A stretch of DNA of 64,000 bases from contig NZ_JOHR01000007.1 of assembly GCF_000719775.1 (NCBI RefSeq), positions 186,001 through 250,000 on the forward strand. The letters run 5' to 3'. The notes below the pieces were generated by a model. That model did not search any database. It was not told the DNA's origin and was given only the letters and a program-made list of their open reading frames with translations. A program made the translations under genes and the position numbers. The stretch is from Streptomyces sp. NRRL F-5135 (GTDB taxonomy: Bacteria > Actinomycetota > Actinomycetes > Streptomycetales > Streptomycetaceae). Shown piece by piece: positions 1 to 9,231 of this stretch. The stretch's first letter is position 1, and every line of letters begins with the position of its first letter.

Positions 1-273
1 GATGTGGCCGATGGGCCAGATGAAGACGCTCTTGTCGACGGGGAACGCCACGAACGAGGCGATGAACGCCACGGTCGCCAGCATCGACAGCACGAACAGG
101 AACGCGACCACGCGCTCGGACCGCTTGGCCGCGCGCTCGTCGATGTCCTGGATGCGCGGCTTGTGGGCCGGCAGTCCCGGGTCCGCGAACGGGTCGTCCG
201 CCTGCGCCACGGTGCCGCGCGCGGCCGCCTGCTCGGACGGCAGGGTCTCTTCAGGATTGTGTTGGCTACTCAT
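1..273 (-). CDS. qcrA: Ubiquinol-cytochrome c reductase Rieske iron-sulfur subunit (5' part only)
   Basis: Only the first 91 codons lie in the window; the gene runs off its left edge. The visible protein has an acidic N-terminal tail, a basic stretch (ERAAKRSERV) and a transmembrane segment at about residues 56-78, matching the long N-terminal membrane region of actinobacterial QcrA. The 2Fe-2S domain is not visible. QcrA carries electrons from menaquinol to the cytochrome cc subunit in the bc1-aa3 supercomplex. The ATG overlaps the qcrC stop by 4 bp (ATGA), so translational coupling is likely. The identification rests on the N-terminus and on the qcrC-qcrA gene order. Confidence 0.9.
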   Translation of the reverse strand, partial: MSSQHNPEETLPSEQAAARGTVAQADDPFADPGLPAHKPRIQDIDERAAKRSERVVAFLFVLSMLATVAFIASFVAFPVDKSVFIWPIGHI

Positions 274-1079
274 GACTTCTTGGCCTTAGCGGTGTGGGCC
301 GCGACCCAGACGGCAACTGCGATCAATGCGCCCAGACCGAAGATCCAGGCGAACAGCCCTTCGCTGACGGGGCCGAGGCCGCCCAGCTTGAGACCGCCGG
401 GGCTCTCGGTTTCGTCCCCGTTCACCGCCTTGACGTAGGCGATGATGTCCTTCTTCTGCTGCTCCGGCATCGTGGTGTCGGGGAAGGACGGCATGTTCTG
501 CGGGCCCGTCTGCATGGCCTCGTAGATGTGCTTGGGGTCCACGCCCTCGAGACTCGGCGCGCTCTTCCCGTGCGTCAGCGCACCGCCCTCGCCGGTGAAG
601 TTGTGGCACTGGGCGCAGTTGGTACGGAACAGCTCGCCGCCCTTGGCCGCGTCGGCGCCCGCGGGGTCGTACTGCTGCTTGGTCGGCGTGATCGGTCCGG
701 CGCCGAGCGAGGCGACGTACGCGGCGAGCTGGTCGATCTCCTTCTGCGAGTAGATGACCTTCTTCTTCGGCACCTGCGCGCCGGGCTGCTGGGCCGGCAT
801 CCGGCCGGTGCCGACCTGGAAGTCCACGGCGGCGGAGCCGACGCCCACCAGGCTCGGACCGTCGGAGGAGCCCTGACCGCCGGTCCCGTGGCAGCTGGCA
901 CAGCCGACGGTGTAGAGCTTCTTGCCCTCCTCGATGGCGAGGGACTGGGAGGTTTCGTCAGCCTGTGCCTGTTTCGCGGGCGCGAACGCGGCGTACAGCC
1001 CCCCGGTGGCCGCCAGCGCGAGGAGTAGGACGACGACCGCCGCCAGCGGATGGCGTCGTCGTGCGGAGAGCTTTTTCAC
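270..1079 (-). CDS. qcrC: Diheme cytochrome c subunit of the bc1 complex
   Basis: A 269-residue protein with two haem c sites, CASCH at residues 60-64 and CAQCH at 155-159. It has an N-terminal signal-anchor (about 13-33) and a C-terminal transmembrane helix (about 240-262). This two-haem, two-anchor layout is typical of actinobacterial QcrC (cytochrome cc), which replaces a soluble cytochrome c and passes electrons directly to cytochrome aa3 oxidase. It lies 71 bp downstream of ctaE on the same strand and overlaps qcrA by 4 bp, giving the order ctaE-qcrC-qcrA. Length and motifs are normal for the family. Confidence 0.96.
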   Translation of the reverse strand: MKKLSARRRHPLAAVVVLLLALAATGGLYAAFAPAKQAQADETSQSLAIEEGKKLYTVGCASCHGTGGQGSSDGPSLVGVGSAAVDFQVGTGRMPAQQPGAQVPKKKVIYSQKEIDQLAAYVASLGAGPITPTKQQYDPAGADAAKGGELFRTNCAQCHNFTGEGGALTHGKSAPSLEGVDPKHIYEAMQTGPQNMPSFPDTTMPEQQKKDIIAYVKAVNGDETESPGGLKLGGLGPVSEGLFAWIFGLGALIAVAVWVAAHTAKAKKS

Positions 1080-1150
1080 GGATTACCCCGGTGTCAGGAT
1101 CTTCTGCGTCGGTGCTTCTGGACTGTGTGCGGCTCGGGCGCCTGGCCCGG

Positions 1151-1771
1151 CTACTTGATCAGGTAGATCGTGGCGAAGAGGCCGATCCAGACGACATCGA
1201 CGAAGTGCCAGTAGTAGGACACGACGATGGCCGCGGTCGCCTGCTCGTGGGTGAATCTCCTGGCCGCGTACGTCCTGCCCAGGACGAACAGGAACGCGAT
1301 CAGGCCTCCCGTCACGTGCAGCCCGTGGAAGCCGGTGGTCAGGTAGAACACGGAGCCGTACGGGTCGGAGGACAGGGAGATCCCGTCCAGCTTGACCAGC
1401 TCGGTGTACTCGTAGATCTGACCGCCGATGAAGATCGCGCCCATCACGAACGTGACCACGAACCAGGTCCGCAGCTTCTTCACGTCGCCTCGCTCGGCGG
1501 CGAAGACACCGAGCTGGCAGGTGAGGGAGGAGAGCACGAGGATGGTCGTGTTCGTCGCCGAGAACGGCACGTTCAGGGCGTGGGCCATTTCCTTCCAGTA
1601 CGCCTCGCCCATCACCGATCGGAGGGTGAAGTACATCGCGAAGAGGGCCGCGAAGAACATCAGCTCGGAACTCAGCCAAATGATGGTTCCGACGCTGGTG
1701 AGGTTCGGCCGATTGACCGTCGGGTGCGCGTGCCCGGTTTCTACTGTCGTTGCTGTCGCCACGACCGACAT
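1151..1771 (-). CDS. ctaE: Cytochrome c oxidase subunit III
   Basis: A 206-residue membrane protein with five hydrophobic segments, the short actinobacterial form of subunit III. Recognisable family sequence includes the first helix ([17 protein letters not shown]), the central [10 protein letters not shown] motif and the last helix around [18 protein letters not shown]. It is an integral-membrane structural subunit of the aa3 oxidase. It opens the ctaE-qcrC-qcrA operon and faces away from the pseudo-receiver gene across a 206-bp intergenic region that should hold both promoters. Confidence 0.96.
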   Translation of the reverse strand: MSVVATATTVETGHAHPTVNRPNLTSVGTIIWLSSELMFFAALFAMYFTLRSVMGEAYWKEMAHALNVPFSATNTTILVLSSLTCQLGVFAAERGDVKKLRTWFVVTFVMGAIFIGGQIYEYTELVKLDGISLSSDPYGSVFYLTTGFHGLHVTGGLIAFLFVLGRTYAARRFTHEQATAAIVVSYYWHFVDVVWIGLFATIYLIK

Positions 1772-1977
1772 TATGTCGGTCGCTTATCTCGCGCTGACTC
1801 CGGGGGGTGCCGTTCGGTGTGTCCATGGGGTGTGCTCGGCACGGACGGCTCCGCCGGGGCCCTCCTCACCCGTGCTGACATGGTGTCCGGCGGGGCGGGA
1901 CGGAGTAGCATCCGCCGCAGCGGCCCGGGGCGAGCGAGCCCCGGCGCCTTCGCGGACACCGATGTCACGGAGGAAGT

Positions 1978-2385
1978 ATGCAGCCGACCGCCACGGTGCT
2001 GGTCTACAGCGACGACGCGAACACCCGCGAACAGGTCCGGCTGGCAGCGGGCCGCCGCCCGGCCGCCGATGTGCCACGGGTGGAGTTCCTGGAGTGCGCG
2101 ACGCTGCCCGCGGTGCTCAAGGCGCTGGACGCGGGCGGGGTGGACGTCTGCGTCCTGGACGGCGAGACCGCCCCCGCGGGCGGGATGGGCGTCTGCCGCC
2201 AGATCAAGGACGAGATCTTCGACTGCCCGCCCGTGCTGCTGCTGATCGGCCGCCCGCAGGACGCGTGGCTGGCCACCTGGAGCCGCGCGGACGCCGCCGT
2301 GACGCTGCCGGTCGAGCCGGTGGGCTTCGCGGACGCCCTGGCGGGCCTGTTGCGCGACAGGCGGGCGGTGAGCACGGGCGCCTGA
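1978..2385 (+). CDS. Receiver-like (pseudo-receiver) protein, no output domain
   Basis: A 135-residue protein with the outline of a CheY-type receiver: an acidic pair near the start (SDD, residues 11-13), a candidate phospho-acceptor Asp61 at the end of a hydrophobic strand (VCVLD), and a later LPVEP segment where receivers normally carry the conserved Lys-Pro. That lysine is replaced by Glu, so normal phosphotransfer is doubtful. There is no DNA-binding domain and no adjacent kinase. A GGAGG lies four bases before the ATG. It sits between the ctaE and ctaC operons, diverging from ctaE. The function is not known to me; the fold assignment is inference. Confidence 0.75.
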   Translation: MQPTATVLVYSDDANTREQVRLAAGRRPAADVPRVEFLECATLPAVLKALDAGGVDVCVLDGETAPAGGMGVCRQIKDEIFDCPPVLLLIGRPQDAWLATWSRADAAVTLPVEPVGFADALAGLLRDRRAVSTGA

Positions 2386-2405
2386 CGCCCCGCTCACCGC
2401 CCGCC
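2360..2405. terminator. Long hairpin terminator between convergent genes
   Basis: A perfect 14-bp inverted repeat (GGCGGGCGGTGAGC at 2360 pairs with 2392-2405), with a further GGGCG/CGCCC pairing inside the loop. It overlaps the end of the pseudo-receiver gene and its stop codon. There is no clear T tract, as is common in Streptomyces. Confidence 0.6.
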
Positions 2406-2663
2406 CGGCGAGCCGTACCGGAACCGGGCGCGGGCGGTGCGCCGCCACCACCGTACGGGCGGCCGGACGGCCTCGCGGCCGCGTCGGCCGCCCGGCTCCG
2501 CTCCGTACCGTACGAACCCGTGCCGGGCGCCCGCACGGCGCTCCCCGGCACGGTCACAACGGCCGGACGGCCCGCGGCCCGGCAGGCCGTCGCCCGCCGT
2601 CCGGTCGGCCCGGTGTGGCGCGGCCGGGCCGTCGGGCCGCGGGGGCGCGCGTACGGCGTCCCC

Positions 2664-3914
2664 TCAGATCTGCGGGCGGAGCCGCGCCGCGTCGGCCGGG
2701 CTGCTGCCGTCCCGCGTGCCGGCCTGGAGCACGCTGCCCTTGCGCCAGTCCTCCCACTCCATGTTCCAGTCGCCGAAGCCGTTGCCGAAGTCCTCCATGT
2801 AGTCGCCGGCGCTGTTGACGACCTGGACGATGTCGCCCGGGGTGACGGTCTCGAAGAACCAGGAGGCGTTGGCGGTGGACATGCCCACACAGCCGTGGCT
2901 GACGTTCGCCACGCCGTGCGAGCCGACGGACCACGGGGCGGCGTGCACGTACTCACCGCTCCAGGTGACCCGGGTCGCCCAGTACACGGGCAGGTTGTAG
3001 CCCTCGCTGCCGCCGATGCCGACGGTCGAGCCGCGCATCTGGACATAGGGTTGCTTGCCCAATACGACTTTGATTCCGTTTCGGGTGGAGAAGCCCGGTT
3101 TGCCGGTCGTCACGGGGATGTTGTTGATCTCCTCGCCGTCCCGGAAGACCGTCATGTAATGCGCGCTGGCGTCGACGATGGCCTCGAAGCGGCTGCCGGT
3201 GGTCAGCTTCAGCGGCTTCGTGGCGGCGCCGTACAGCTTGTCGTCGACCTTCACGCCCTCCAGGTTGCTGGTGGCGGTGATCTTGCCGTACGCGGGCCAG
3301 TACTCCTTCGGGCGGTAGTGCAGTTCGGTGTCGTCCACCCAGTGCCAGGCGCCGCCGTTCGCGCCGGGCGTGGACCGTACCTTCAGGGCGCGCTCCACGA
3401 CGTCGCGGGCCTTCTTGGACTTGACCGGCTCGCTCAGTGTCGCCGTGATGGGCTGCCCCACGCCGTACTCGCCCTCCTCCGGGCCGAACTCGACCTCCAG
3501 CTTCTTCTTGGCGGGGGTGGTCGCGAACGTCAGCGTGCGGGCGCCGGGGACGCCCTTGCCGTTCTCCGTGGCGACGCGGACGGTGTAGCGGGCACCGGCC
3601 GCCAGGGGCGCCGTGGAGTGCCAGCGCAAGCCGTCGGCCGTCAGTTCGCCGGCCAGGTAGTGGCCGAACGCGTCCGTGGCCGTGACGTCGGTGATGCGGT
3701 CGCCCGCGCCCTTGGCGGTGATCTCCAGGGGCTTGTTGGGGTCGGCGTTGGTCGCGCCGGAGGGCGTACTGAAAACGACCTTGCTGCCGGCGTCGGCCGG
3801 TTTGCCGGAGAGCGGGTGCCGCTCCTCCTCACCGCACGCGGTCGCGACCGCCGCGAGGGACACGACCAGCAGGGTGCAGCTGAGGACGGTACGCATACGT
3901 GGGGTGTGGTTCAT
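2664..3914 (-). CDS. L,D-transpeptidase lipoprotein (Ig-like domains plus YkuD)
   Basis: A 416-residue protein. The start ATG at 3914 is followed by a short basic n-region, a hydrophobic core and a lipobox ending ATAC, so it should be a lipoprotein on the outer face of the membrane. The middle holds two Ig-like domains (about 50-260). The C-terminal YkuD domain carries the catalytic signature with His and SHGCVGM, in which Cys is the nucleophile. Such enzymes make 3-3 crosslinks in peptidoglycan and are typical of actinobacteria. A longer upstream reading frame exists but would bury the signal peptide. The gene lies on the same strand as the oxidase operon but beyond its terminator, so it probably has its own promoter. 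Confidence 0.93.
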   Translation of the reverse strand: MNHTPRMRTVLSCTLLVVSLAAVATACGEEERHPLSGKPADAGSKVVFSTPSGATNADPNKPLEITAKGAGDRITDVTATDAFGHYLAGELTADGLRWHSTAPLAAGARYTVRVATENGKGVPGARTLTFATTPAKKKLEVEFGPEEGEYGVGQPITATLSEPVKSKKARDVVERALKVRSTPGANGGAWHWVDDTELHYRPKEYWPAYGKITATSNLEGVKVDDKLYGAATKPLKLTTGSRFEAIVDASAHYMTVFRDGEEINNIPVTTGKPGFSTRNGIKVVLGKQPYVQMRGSTVGIGGSEGYNLPVYWATRVTWSGEYVHAAPWSVGSHGVANVSHGCVGMSTANASWFFETVTPGDIVQVVNSAGDYMEDFGNGFGDWNMEWEDWRKGSVLQAGTRDGSSPADAARLRPQI

Positions 3915-4047
3915 GAAGCACACCGTAAGAACGGATTCCGCCCCCCGCGCGACGAGTGGCGCAAACGGGGGGCCGCCCGCACGCGCGGGGGGGCGGCGCG
4001 GGGCGGGGCGGCGGTACGGGGCGGCGGTACGGGCGGCCGTACGACGA

Positions 4048-4085
4048 GGGGCCCGGACAGCTCCTGCGCGGAGTGTCCGGGCCCC
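4048..4085 (-). terminator. Terminator of the ctaC-ctaD-ctaF operon
   Basis: A perfect 12-bp inverted repeat (GGGGCCCGGACA at 4048-4059 pairs with 4074-4085), with a second short CTCC/GGAG pairing in the loop. It lies 44 bp beyond the ctaF stop on the minus strand and separates the oxidase operon from the L,D-transpeptidase gene. Confidence 0.6.
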
Positions 4086-4129
4086 TGCCGGCCGGTGCGG
4101 GCGGTGACGCCGTGCGCGGCTGCTGCTTA

Positions 4130-4528
4130 CTACTGGTTCTGGTTCTCGCCGCGGTAGAACTCGAAGACCCAGCCCCACAGGCCGATGAGGATCAGCGGCG
4201 CCGAGAAGTACAGCAGCCACCAGCCGATCGCGACGGCGAGGAAGGCGAGCGCGCCACCGATGGCGAGCGACAGCGGCTGCCAGCTGTGCGGGGCGAAGAA
4301 GCCCACCTCACCCGACTCGTCGGCGACGTCGGCTTCCTTGTTGTCCTGGGCCATGGCGTCGACCCGGCGGGCGGTGAAGGCCAGGTAGAAGCCGATCATC
4401 ACGCTCAGGCCGAAGGCCAGGAAGAGCGCCGTCGTGCCGACCGGCTCCTTCGACCACACGCCGTACACCACGGCCGAGGCCAGGATGAAGACGCTCAGCC
4501 ACAGGAACATCTTGCCTTGGATCTTCAC
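4130..4528 (-). CDS. ctaF: Cytochrome c oxidase subunit IV (actinobacterial type)
   Basis: A 132-residue integral membrane protein with four hydrophobic segments in two hairpins, ending ENQNQ. Size and sequence match the actinobacterial subunit IV, a small structural subunit of the aa3 oxidase. The GTG start overlaps the ctaD stop by 4 bp (GTGA), so the two are probably co-translated. A strong hairpin 44 bp after the stop ends the ctaC-ctaD-ctaF unit. Confidence 0.93.
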   Translation of the reverse strand: MKIQGKMFLWLSVFILASAVVYGVWSKEPVGTTALFLAFGLSVMIGFYLAFTARRVDAMAQDNKEADVADESGEVGFFAPHSWQPLSLAIGGALAFLAVAIGWWLLYFSAPLILIGLWGWVFEFYRGENQNQ

Positions 4529-6264
4529 TTCCCGGCCTCCTTGCCGGCCCCGACGGCCACCGGCTCGGCGCCGCCGTGCTGCTCCAGCTGGTCAAGGGCG
4601 GCGATCTCCGGGTGGTGCAGATCGAACGCCGGGGATTCGGAACGGATCCGCGGCAGCGTGAGGAAGTTGTGCCGCGGCGGCGGGCAGGAGGTCGCCCATT
4701 CGAGGGAACGTCCGTAGCCCCACGGGTCGTCCACCTCGACCTTCTTCCCGTACTTCGCGGTCTTCCAGACGTTGTAGAAGAACGGCAGGATCGACAGTCC
4801 GAGAACGAACGAGCTGATCGTGGAGATGGTGTTGAGCGCGGTGAATCCCTCGCTCGCCAGGTAGTCCGCGTAACGCCGCGGCATACCTTCGGCACCCAGC
4901 CAGTGCTGGACGAGGAATGTTCCGTGGAATCCGATGAACAGCGTCCAGAAAGTGATCTTTCCAAGACGCTCGTCGAGCATCTTCCCGGTGAACTTGGGCC
5001 ACCAGAAGTGGAATCCGGCGAACATCGCGAACACCACGGTGCCGAAGACCACGTAGTGGAAGTGCGCGACCACGAAATAGGTGTCGGAGACGTGGAAGTC
5101 CATCGGCGGCGACGCCAGGATGACACCCGTCAGACCACCGAAGACGAAGGTGATCAGGAAGCCGATCGTCCAGAGCATCGGCGTCTCGAAGGACAGCGAG
5201 CCCTTCCACATCGTGCCGATCCAGTTGAAGAACTTCACCCCGGTCGGCACGGCGATCAGGAACGTCATGAACGAGAAGAACGGCAGCAGTACTCCGCCGG
5301 TCACGTACATGTGGTGCGCCCACACCGTCACGGAGAGGCCCGCGATCGCGATCGTCGCGCCCACCAGGCCGATGTAGCCGAACATCGGCTTGCGGGAGAA
5401 GACCGGGATGATCTCGGACACGATGCCGAAGAACGGCAGCGCGATGATGTACACCTCGGGATGGCCGAAGAACCAGAAGAGGTGCTGCCACAACAGGGCG
5501 CCACCGTTGGCCGAGTTGAAGATCTGCGCACCGAACTTGCGGTCCGCCTCCAGGGCGAACAGCGCGGCGGCCAGCACCGGGAAGGCCAGCAGCACCAGCA
5601 CACCGGTCAGCAGCACGTTCCAGGTGAAGATCGGCATCCGGAACATCGTCATGCCGGGGGCGCGCATGCAGATGATCGTGGTGATGAAGTTGACCGCGCC
5701 GAGGATCGTGCCGAAGCCGGAGAAGGCCAGGCCCATGATCCACAGGTCGGCGCCGACGCCCGGCGAGCGGACCGCGTCCGACAGCGGGGAGTAGGCGAAC
5801 CAGCCGAAGTCGGCCGCGCCCTGCGGGGTGAGGAAGCCGCTCACCGCGATCAGCGAGCCGAAGGTGTACAGCCAGTACGCGAACATGTTCAGCCGCGGGA
5901 ACGCCACGTCGGGCGCGCCGATCTGAAGCGGCATGATCCAGTTGGCGAATCCGGCGAACAGCGGCGTCGCGAACATCAGCAGCATGATCGTGCCGTGCAT
6001 CGTGAACGCCTGGTTGAACTGCTCGTTCGACATGATCTGCGTACCGGGACGGGCCAGTTCGGCGCGCATGAAGAGCGCCATCAGACCGCCGATGCAGAAG
6101 AACGCGAACGACGTGACCAGGTACATCGTGCCGATCGTCTTGTGGTCGGTGGTGGTCAGCCACTTCACGACGACATTGCCCGGCTGCTTGCGCCGTACCG
6201 GCAGCTCGTTCTCGTACGAGTCCTCAGCTGCGGCGGCACCCTGGGGTTCGTTGAGGATGCTCAC
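4525..6264 (-). CDS. ctaD: Cytochrome c oxidase subunit I
   Basis: A 579-residue, roughly 12-helix haem-copper oxidase core subunit. Visible landmarks are the haem a ligand region ([10 protein letters not shown]), the CuB His-Tyr region ([15 protein letters not shown]), the two-His motif (WAHHMY) and the haem-binding VAHFHYV segment. Together these form the haem a, haem a3-CuB and proton-channel machinery. The GTG at 6264 overlaps the ctaC stop by 4 bp; a longer upstream frame exists but runs through ctaC. Gene order ctaC-ctaD-ctaF is the usual actinobacterial one. Confidence 0.97.
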   Translation of the reverse strand: MSILNEPQGAAAAEDSYENELPVRRKQPGNVVVKWLTTTDHKTIGTMYLVTSFAFFCIGGLMALFMRAELARPGTQIMSNEQFNQAFTMHGTIMLLMFATPLFAGFANWIMPLQIGAPDVAFPRLNMFAYWLYTFGSLIAVSGFLTPQGAADFGWFAYSPLSDAVRSPGVGADLWIMGLAFSGFGTILGAVNFITTIICMRAPGMTMFRMPIFTWNVLLTGVLVLLAFPVLAAALFALEADRKFGAQIFNSANGGALLWQHLFWFFGHPEVYIIALPFFGIVSEIIPVFSRKPMFGYIGLVGATIAIAGLSVTVWAHHMYVTGGVLLPFFSFMTFLIAVPTGVKFFNWIGTMWKGSLSFETPMLWTIGFLITFVFGGLTGVILASPPMDFHVSDTYFVVAHFHYVVFGTVVFAMFAGFHFWWPKFTGKMLDERLGKITFWTLFIGFHGTFLVQHWLGAEGMPRRYADYLASEGFTALNTISTISSFVLGLSILPFFYNVWKTAKYGKKVEVDDPWGYGRSLEWATSCPPPRHNFLTLPRIRSESPAFDLHHPEIAALDQLEQHGGAEPVAVGAGKEAGK

Positions 6265-7223
6265 AGTTTGTTCGTCTCCGCATTCCTGGCCGGATCCGTC
6301 TGCTCGATGCCCGACGGGATGTAGCCGCTCTGGCCCTTCTTGGCCAGCTCTTCCAGGTGCTTCTGGTAGCGCTCCGGGGAGACCACCTTGACGTTGAAGA
6401 GCATCCGCGAGTGGTCGACGCCGCAGAGTTCGGCGCACTTGCCCAGGAAGGTGCCCTCCTGGGTCGGAACGACCTCGAAGGCGTTGGTGTGGCCGGGGAT
6501 GACGTCCTGCTTCATCAGGAACGGCACCACCCAGAAGGAGTGGATGACATCACGCGAGGTCAGGATGAACCGGACCCGCTCCCCCTTGGGAAGCCACAGC
6601 GTGGGCCCCGGGTTACCGGTCTGCGGGTTCCGCGTGCCGGGCACACCGGCGTCGTAGACGCCCTCGGCGCCCTCGGGGAACTGCTTGGTGTACCGGTCGG
6701 GGATGGCGTCCAGCTCCGACGGGATCTTGGTGCCCGTCGAGGGGTTGCCGTCCACGTTCTCGATGTAGTTGAAGCCCCAGCTCCACTGGTAGCCGACCAC
6801 GTTGACGGTGTGGGTCGGCTTCTCGGAGAGCGCGAGGAGCTTCGACTCGTCCCGGGCGGTGAAGTAGAACAGCACCGAGACGATGATGAGCGGAACGACG
6901 GTGTACAGCGCCTCGATGGGCATGTTGTACCGGGTCTGCTGAGGGACCTCGATCTTGGTGCGGGAGCGCCGGTGGAAGATGACGCTCCACAGGATCAGAC
7001 CCCACACCAGTACGCCCGTGACGAGCGCTGCCGCCCACGAGCCCTGCCAGAGGGAGAGGATCCGGGGGGCCTCCTCCGTCACTGGGGTGGGCATTCCGAG
7101 GCGGGGGAAGTCCTTGTATGTGCAACCGGTGGCGGTCGCGAGGATCAGGCCCGCAGTCAGCACCTGCGGCAGCTTCCGCCGCATCGGGCGCCGCGACGAG
7201 CGGTCGGAGCCGTTGGGACTCAC
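6261..7223 (-). CDS. ctaC: Cytochrome c oxidase subunit II, lipoprotein
   Basis: A 320-residue protein with an N-terminal signal ending in an ATGC lipobox, two transmembrane helices (about 55-75 and 95-115) and a cupredoxin domain with the CuA signature [12 protein letters not shown]. CuA receives electrons from QcrC. The start is taken as the GTG at 7223, with GGAAGG six bases upstream; an upstream start at 7328 is open but lacks family similarity. It is the first gene of the ctaC-ctaD-ctaF operon, and its promoter must lie in the repeat-rich region upstream. Confidence 0.96.
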   Translation of the reverse strand: MSPNGSDRSSRRPMRRKLPQVLTAGLILATATGCTYKDFPRLGMPTPVTEEAPRILSLWQGSWAAALVTGVLVWGLILWSVIFHRRSRTKIEVPQQTRYNMPIEALYTVVPLIIVSVLFYFTARDESKLLALSEKPTHTVNVVGYQWSWGFNYIENVDGNPSTGTKIPSELDAIPDRYTKQFPEGAEGVYDAGVPGTRNPQTGNPGPTLWLPKGERVRFILTSRDVIHSFWVVPFLMKQDVIPGHTNAFEVVPTQEGTFLGKCAELCGVDHSRMLFNVKVVSPERYQKHLEELAKKGQSGYIPSGIEQTDPARNAETNKL

Positions 7224-7393
7224 GTAGCGCCTTCCCGAGAGTCTCGCCCGCGTGGCCGGCTGCGGCCGTCTCGCTGGTCGGTCGCCGGCCCTGGCGCAGG
7301 CAGGGGATTGGATGTTTATGCGGACCAAACCCTACTGGACGCCATTTGGGGTCGCGCGGGGAGGGTACCCAACGCGCCGCGCGAGTCCCTGAA

Positions 7394-7426
7394 GGAGTGG
7401 AGAGGGAGTGGAGAGGGAGCGGAGAG
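7394..7426. repeat. Three tandem copies of an 11-bp purine-rich unit
   Basis: GGAGTGGAGAG occurs twice exactly (7394-7404, 7405-7415), followed by a third copy with one change (GGAGCGGAGAG, 7416-7426). It is wholly intergenic. Confidence 0.85.
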
Positions 7427-7478
7427 GCGCCCGGGGGGCGGCCCGGCCCGGGCGGAACGGGCGGCCCTCCGGTGGCCT

Positions 7479-7606
7479 GGCCCGCTGGACCGGGCCGCCG
7501 GAGGGCCACCGGACCGGGCGGTCGGACCGGGCCACCGGACCGGGCGGTCGGACCGGGCTGCCGGACCGAGTGGCCGGAGGGCCACCGGATCGGGCGACGG
7601 GACCGG
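7479..7606. repeat. 26-bp tandem repeat array upstream of the desulfurase gene
   Basis: Two perfect 26-bp copies abut at 7505-7530 and 7531-7556. A degenerate copy follows, then a close copy at 7581-7606, and a diverged copy precedes the array. The core of each unit is GGACCGGGC. The array ends 24 bp before the GTG of the downstream gene. Confidence 0.85.
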
Positions 7607-7630
7607 GCCACGGAGAGTTAGCGTGGCGGC

Positions 7631-9124
7631 GTGCCCTACTTCGACGCCGCCTCGTCCGCTCCCCTGCACCCCGTCGCCCGCCAGGCCCTCCAGGCGGCCC
7701 TGGCCGACGGCTGGGCCGACCCCGCGCGGCTGTACCGGGAGGGCCGGGCCGCCCGGCTGCTGCTGGACTCCGCGCGCGAGGCCGCCGCGGACGCGGTCGG
7801 CTGCCGCCCCGACGAACTCGTTTTCACCCCTTCGGGGACCCACGCGGTGCACGCCGGGGTGGCCGGGGCCCTCGCGGGCCGGCGCCGCGTCGGCTCGCGG
7901 CTGGCCGTGTCGGCCGTGGAGCACTCCTCCGTACTGCACGCGGCGGCGGCCCACGAGGCGGCGACCGGGGGCGCGGTGACGGAGGTGCCCGTCGACCGGT
8001 TCGGGCGCGTCTCCTCCGACGGGTACGACGAGGCCCTGCGCCCGGACACGGCGCTGGCGTGCCTCCAGTCCGCCAACCACGAGGTGGGGACGGAGCAGCC
8101 GGTGGCGCTGGTCGCCGAGGTCTGCCGGAGCCGGGGCGTGCCGCTGCTGGTGGACGCGGCGCAGTCGCTGGGCTGGGGTCCGGTGGAGGGCGCGTGGTCG
8201 CTGCTGACGGCGAGCGCCCACAAGTGGGGCGGTCCGGCGGGCGTCGGGCTGCTCGCGGTGCGCAAGGGTGTCCGGTTCGCCCCGCAAGGTCCGGCCGACG
8301 AGCGGGAGTCGGGGCGCGCGCCCGGCTTCCAGAACCTCCCGGCCGTCGTCGCGGCGGCGGCCTCGCTGCGCGCGGTACGGGCGGAGGCGGCGGCCGAGTC
8401 GGTACGGCTGCGGGCGCTGGTGGACCGGATCAGGACCCGGGTGCCGGAGCTGGTGCCGGACGTCGAGGTCGTGGGCGATCCGGAACGGCGCCTGCCGCAC
8501 CTGGTCACCTTCTCCTGTCTCTATGTCGACGGGGAGGCGCTGCTGCACGAGCTGGACCGGGCGGACTTCTCGGTGTCCTCCGGTTCGTCGTGCACGAGCA
8601 GCACGCTGACCCCGAGCCATGTCCTGCGCGCCATGGGCGTGCTGTCGGAGGGGAACGTCCGCGTCTCGCTGCCGCTCGGGACACCGGAGGCGGAGGTGGA
8701 CCGGTTCCTGGAGGTCCTGCCGGGGTTGGTGTCGGGGGTGCGGGAGCGGTTCGGCGTTCCGGTCGCCGCCGCCGGGAGGGAACAGGCCGCGTCCGGGTCC
8801 GTTCCGGCGGCGGCGGTCTCGGCGGAGCCGGTTTCTTCGGGGCCGGTTTCTTCGGGGCCGGTTCCGTCCGGGCCCGACGGGGGCGAGGGCGAGCGGCGGG
8901 GGAAGCTCGTGGTGGACGCGCTGGGCCGGCGGTGCCCGATCCCGGTGATCGAACTGGCGAAGGTGTTCGGCGACGTACCCGTGGGCGGGACGGTGACCGT
9001 CCTCGCGGACGACGAGGCGGCGCGGCTGGACATTCCGGCATGGTGCGAGATGCGCGGTCAGGAGTACGTGGGCGAGCGGCCGGCGGACCACGGTGTCGCG
9101 TACGTGGTCCGCCGGGTGTCCTGA
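7631..9124 (+). CDS. Cysteine desulfurase fused to a TusA-like sulfur carrier
   Basis: A 497-residue fusion. Residues 1-375 are a class V aminotransferase-fold cysteine desulfurase, with the PLP lysine in SAHKWGGPAG and the persulfide-forming Cys in GSSCTSS. A low-complexity Ser/Pro/Val linker follows (about 380-420). The last 75 residues are a TusA/SirA domain with the CPxP motif (RRCPIPV) that accepts sulfane sulfur. This predicts direct hand-off of persulfide from desulfurase to carrier on one chain. The acceptor pathway is not evident; erpA lies 3 kb away. The GTG start is chosen because the fold begins directly (PYFDAASSAP). Confidence 0.92.
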   Translation: MPYFDAASSAPLHPVARQALQAALADGWADPARLYREGRAARLLLDSAREAAADAVGCRPDELVFTPSGTHAVHAGVAGALAGRRRVGSRLAVSAVEHSSVLHAAAAHEAATGGAVTEVPVDRFGRVSSDGYDEALRPDTALACLQSANHEVGTEQPVALVAEVCRSRGVPLLVDAAQSLGWGPVEGAWSLLTASAHKWGGPAGVGLLAVRKGVRFAPQGPADERESGRAPGFQNLPAVVAAAASLRAVRAEAAAESVRLRALVDRIRTRVPELVPDVEVVGDPERRLPHLVTFSCLYVDGEALLHELDRADFSVSSGSSCTSSTLTPSHVLRAMGVLSEGNVRVSLPLGTPEAEVDRFLEVLPGLVSGVRERFGVPVAAAGREQAASGSVPAAAVSAEPVSSGPVSSGPVPSGPDGGEGERRGKLVVDALGRRCPIPVIELAKVFGDVPVGGTVTVLADDEAARLDIPAWCEMRGQEYVGERPADHGVAYVVRRVS

Positions 9125-9231
9125 CCGGGCCGCGCCCGCTCCCCCGCGCGCCCGACCGGGGCGGCCGGGCGGCCGGACGGTCGGGGCGGTCGGGTGGCCA
9201 GGTTTCGGCGTGATCGGGGTGGTCGGGCTGA

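Larger units (their letters stand above)
7224..7630. other. Intergenic region between ctaC and the desulfurase gene, repeat-rich
   Basis: About 400 bp between divergent genes. It contains a purine-rich 11-bp triplication (7394-7426) and a 26-bp tandem array (about 7479-7606). Both promoters must lie here. A less GC-rich stretch around 7300-7350 is the likeliest place for the ctaC promoter, but I cannot assign hexamers. No convincing gene is present. Confidence 0.6.

Noticed and set aside
1428..4157. A long plus-strand frame of 909 codons across ctaE and the L,D-transpeptidase
   Set aside because: It crosses two well-supported minus-strand genes, a terminator and the pseudo-receiver gene, and its translation resembles no protein.
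7479..7606. CRISPR-like array
   Set aside because: Units abut directly with no unique spacers, and there are no cas genes; it is a plain tandem repeat.
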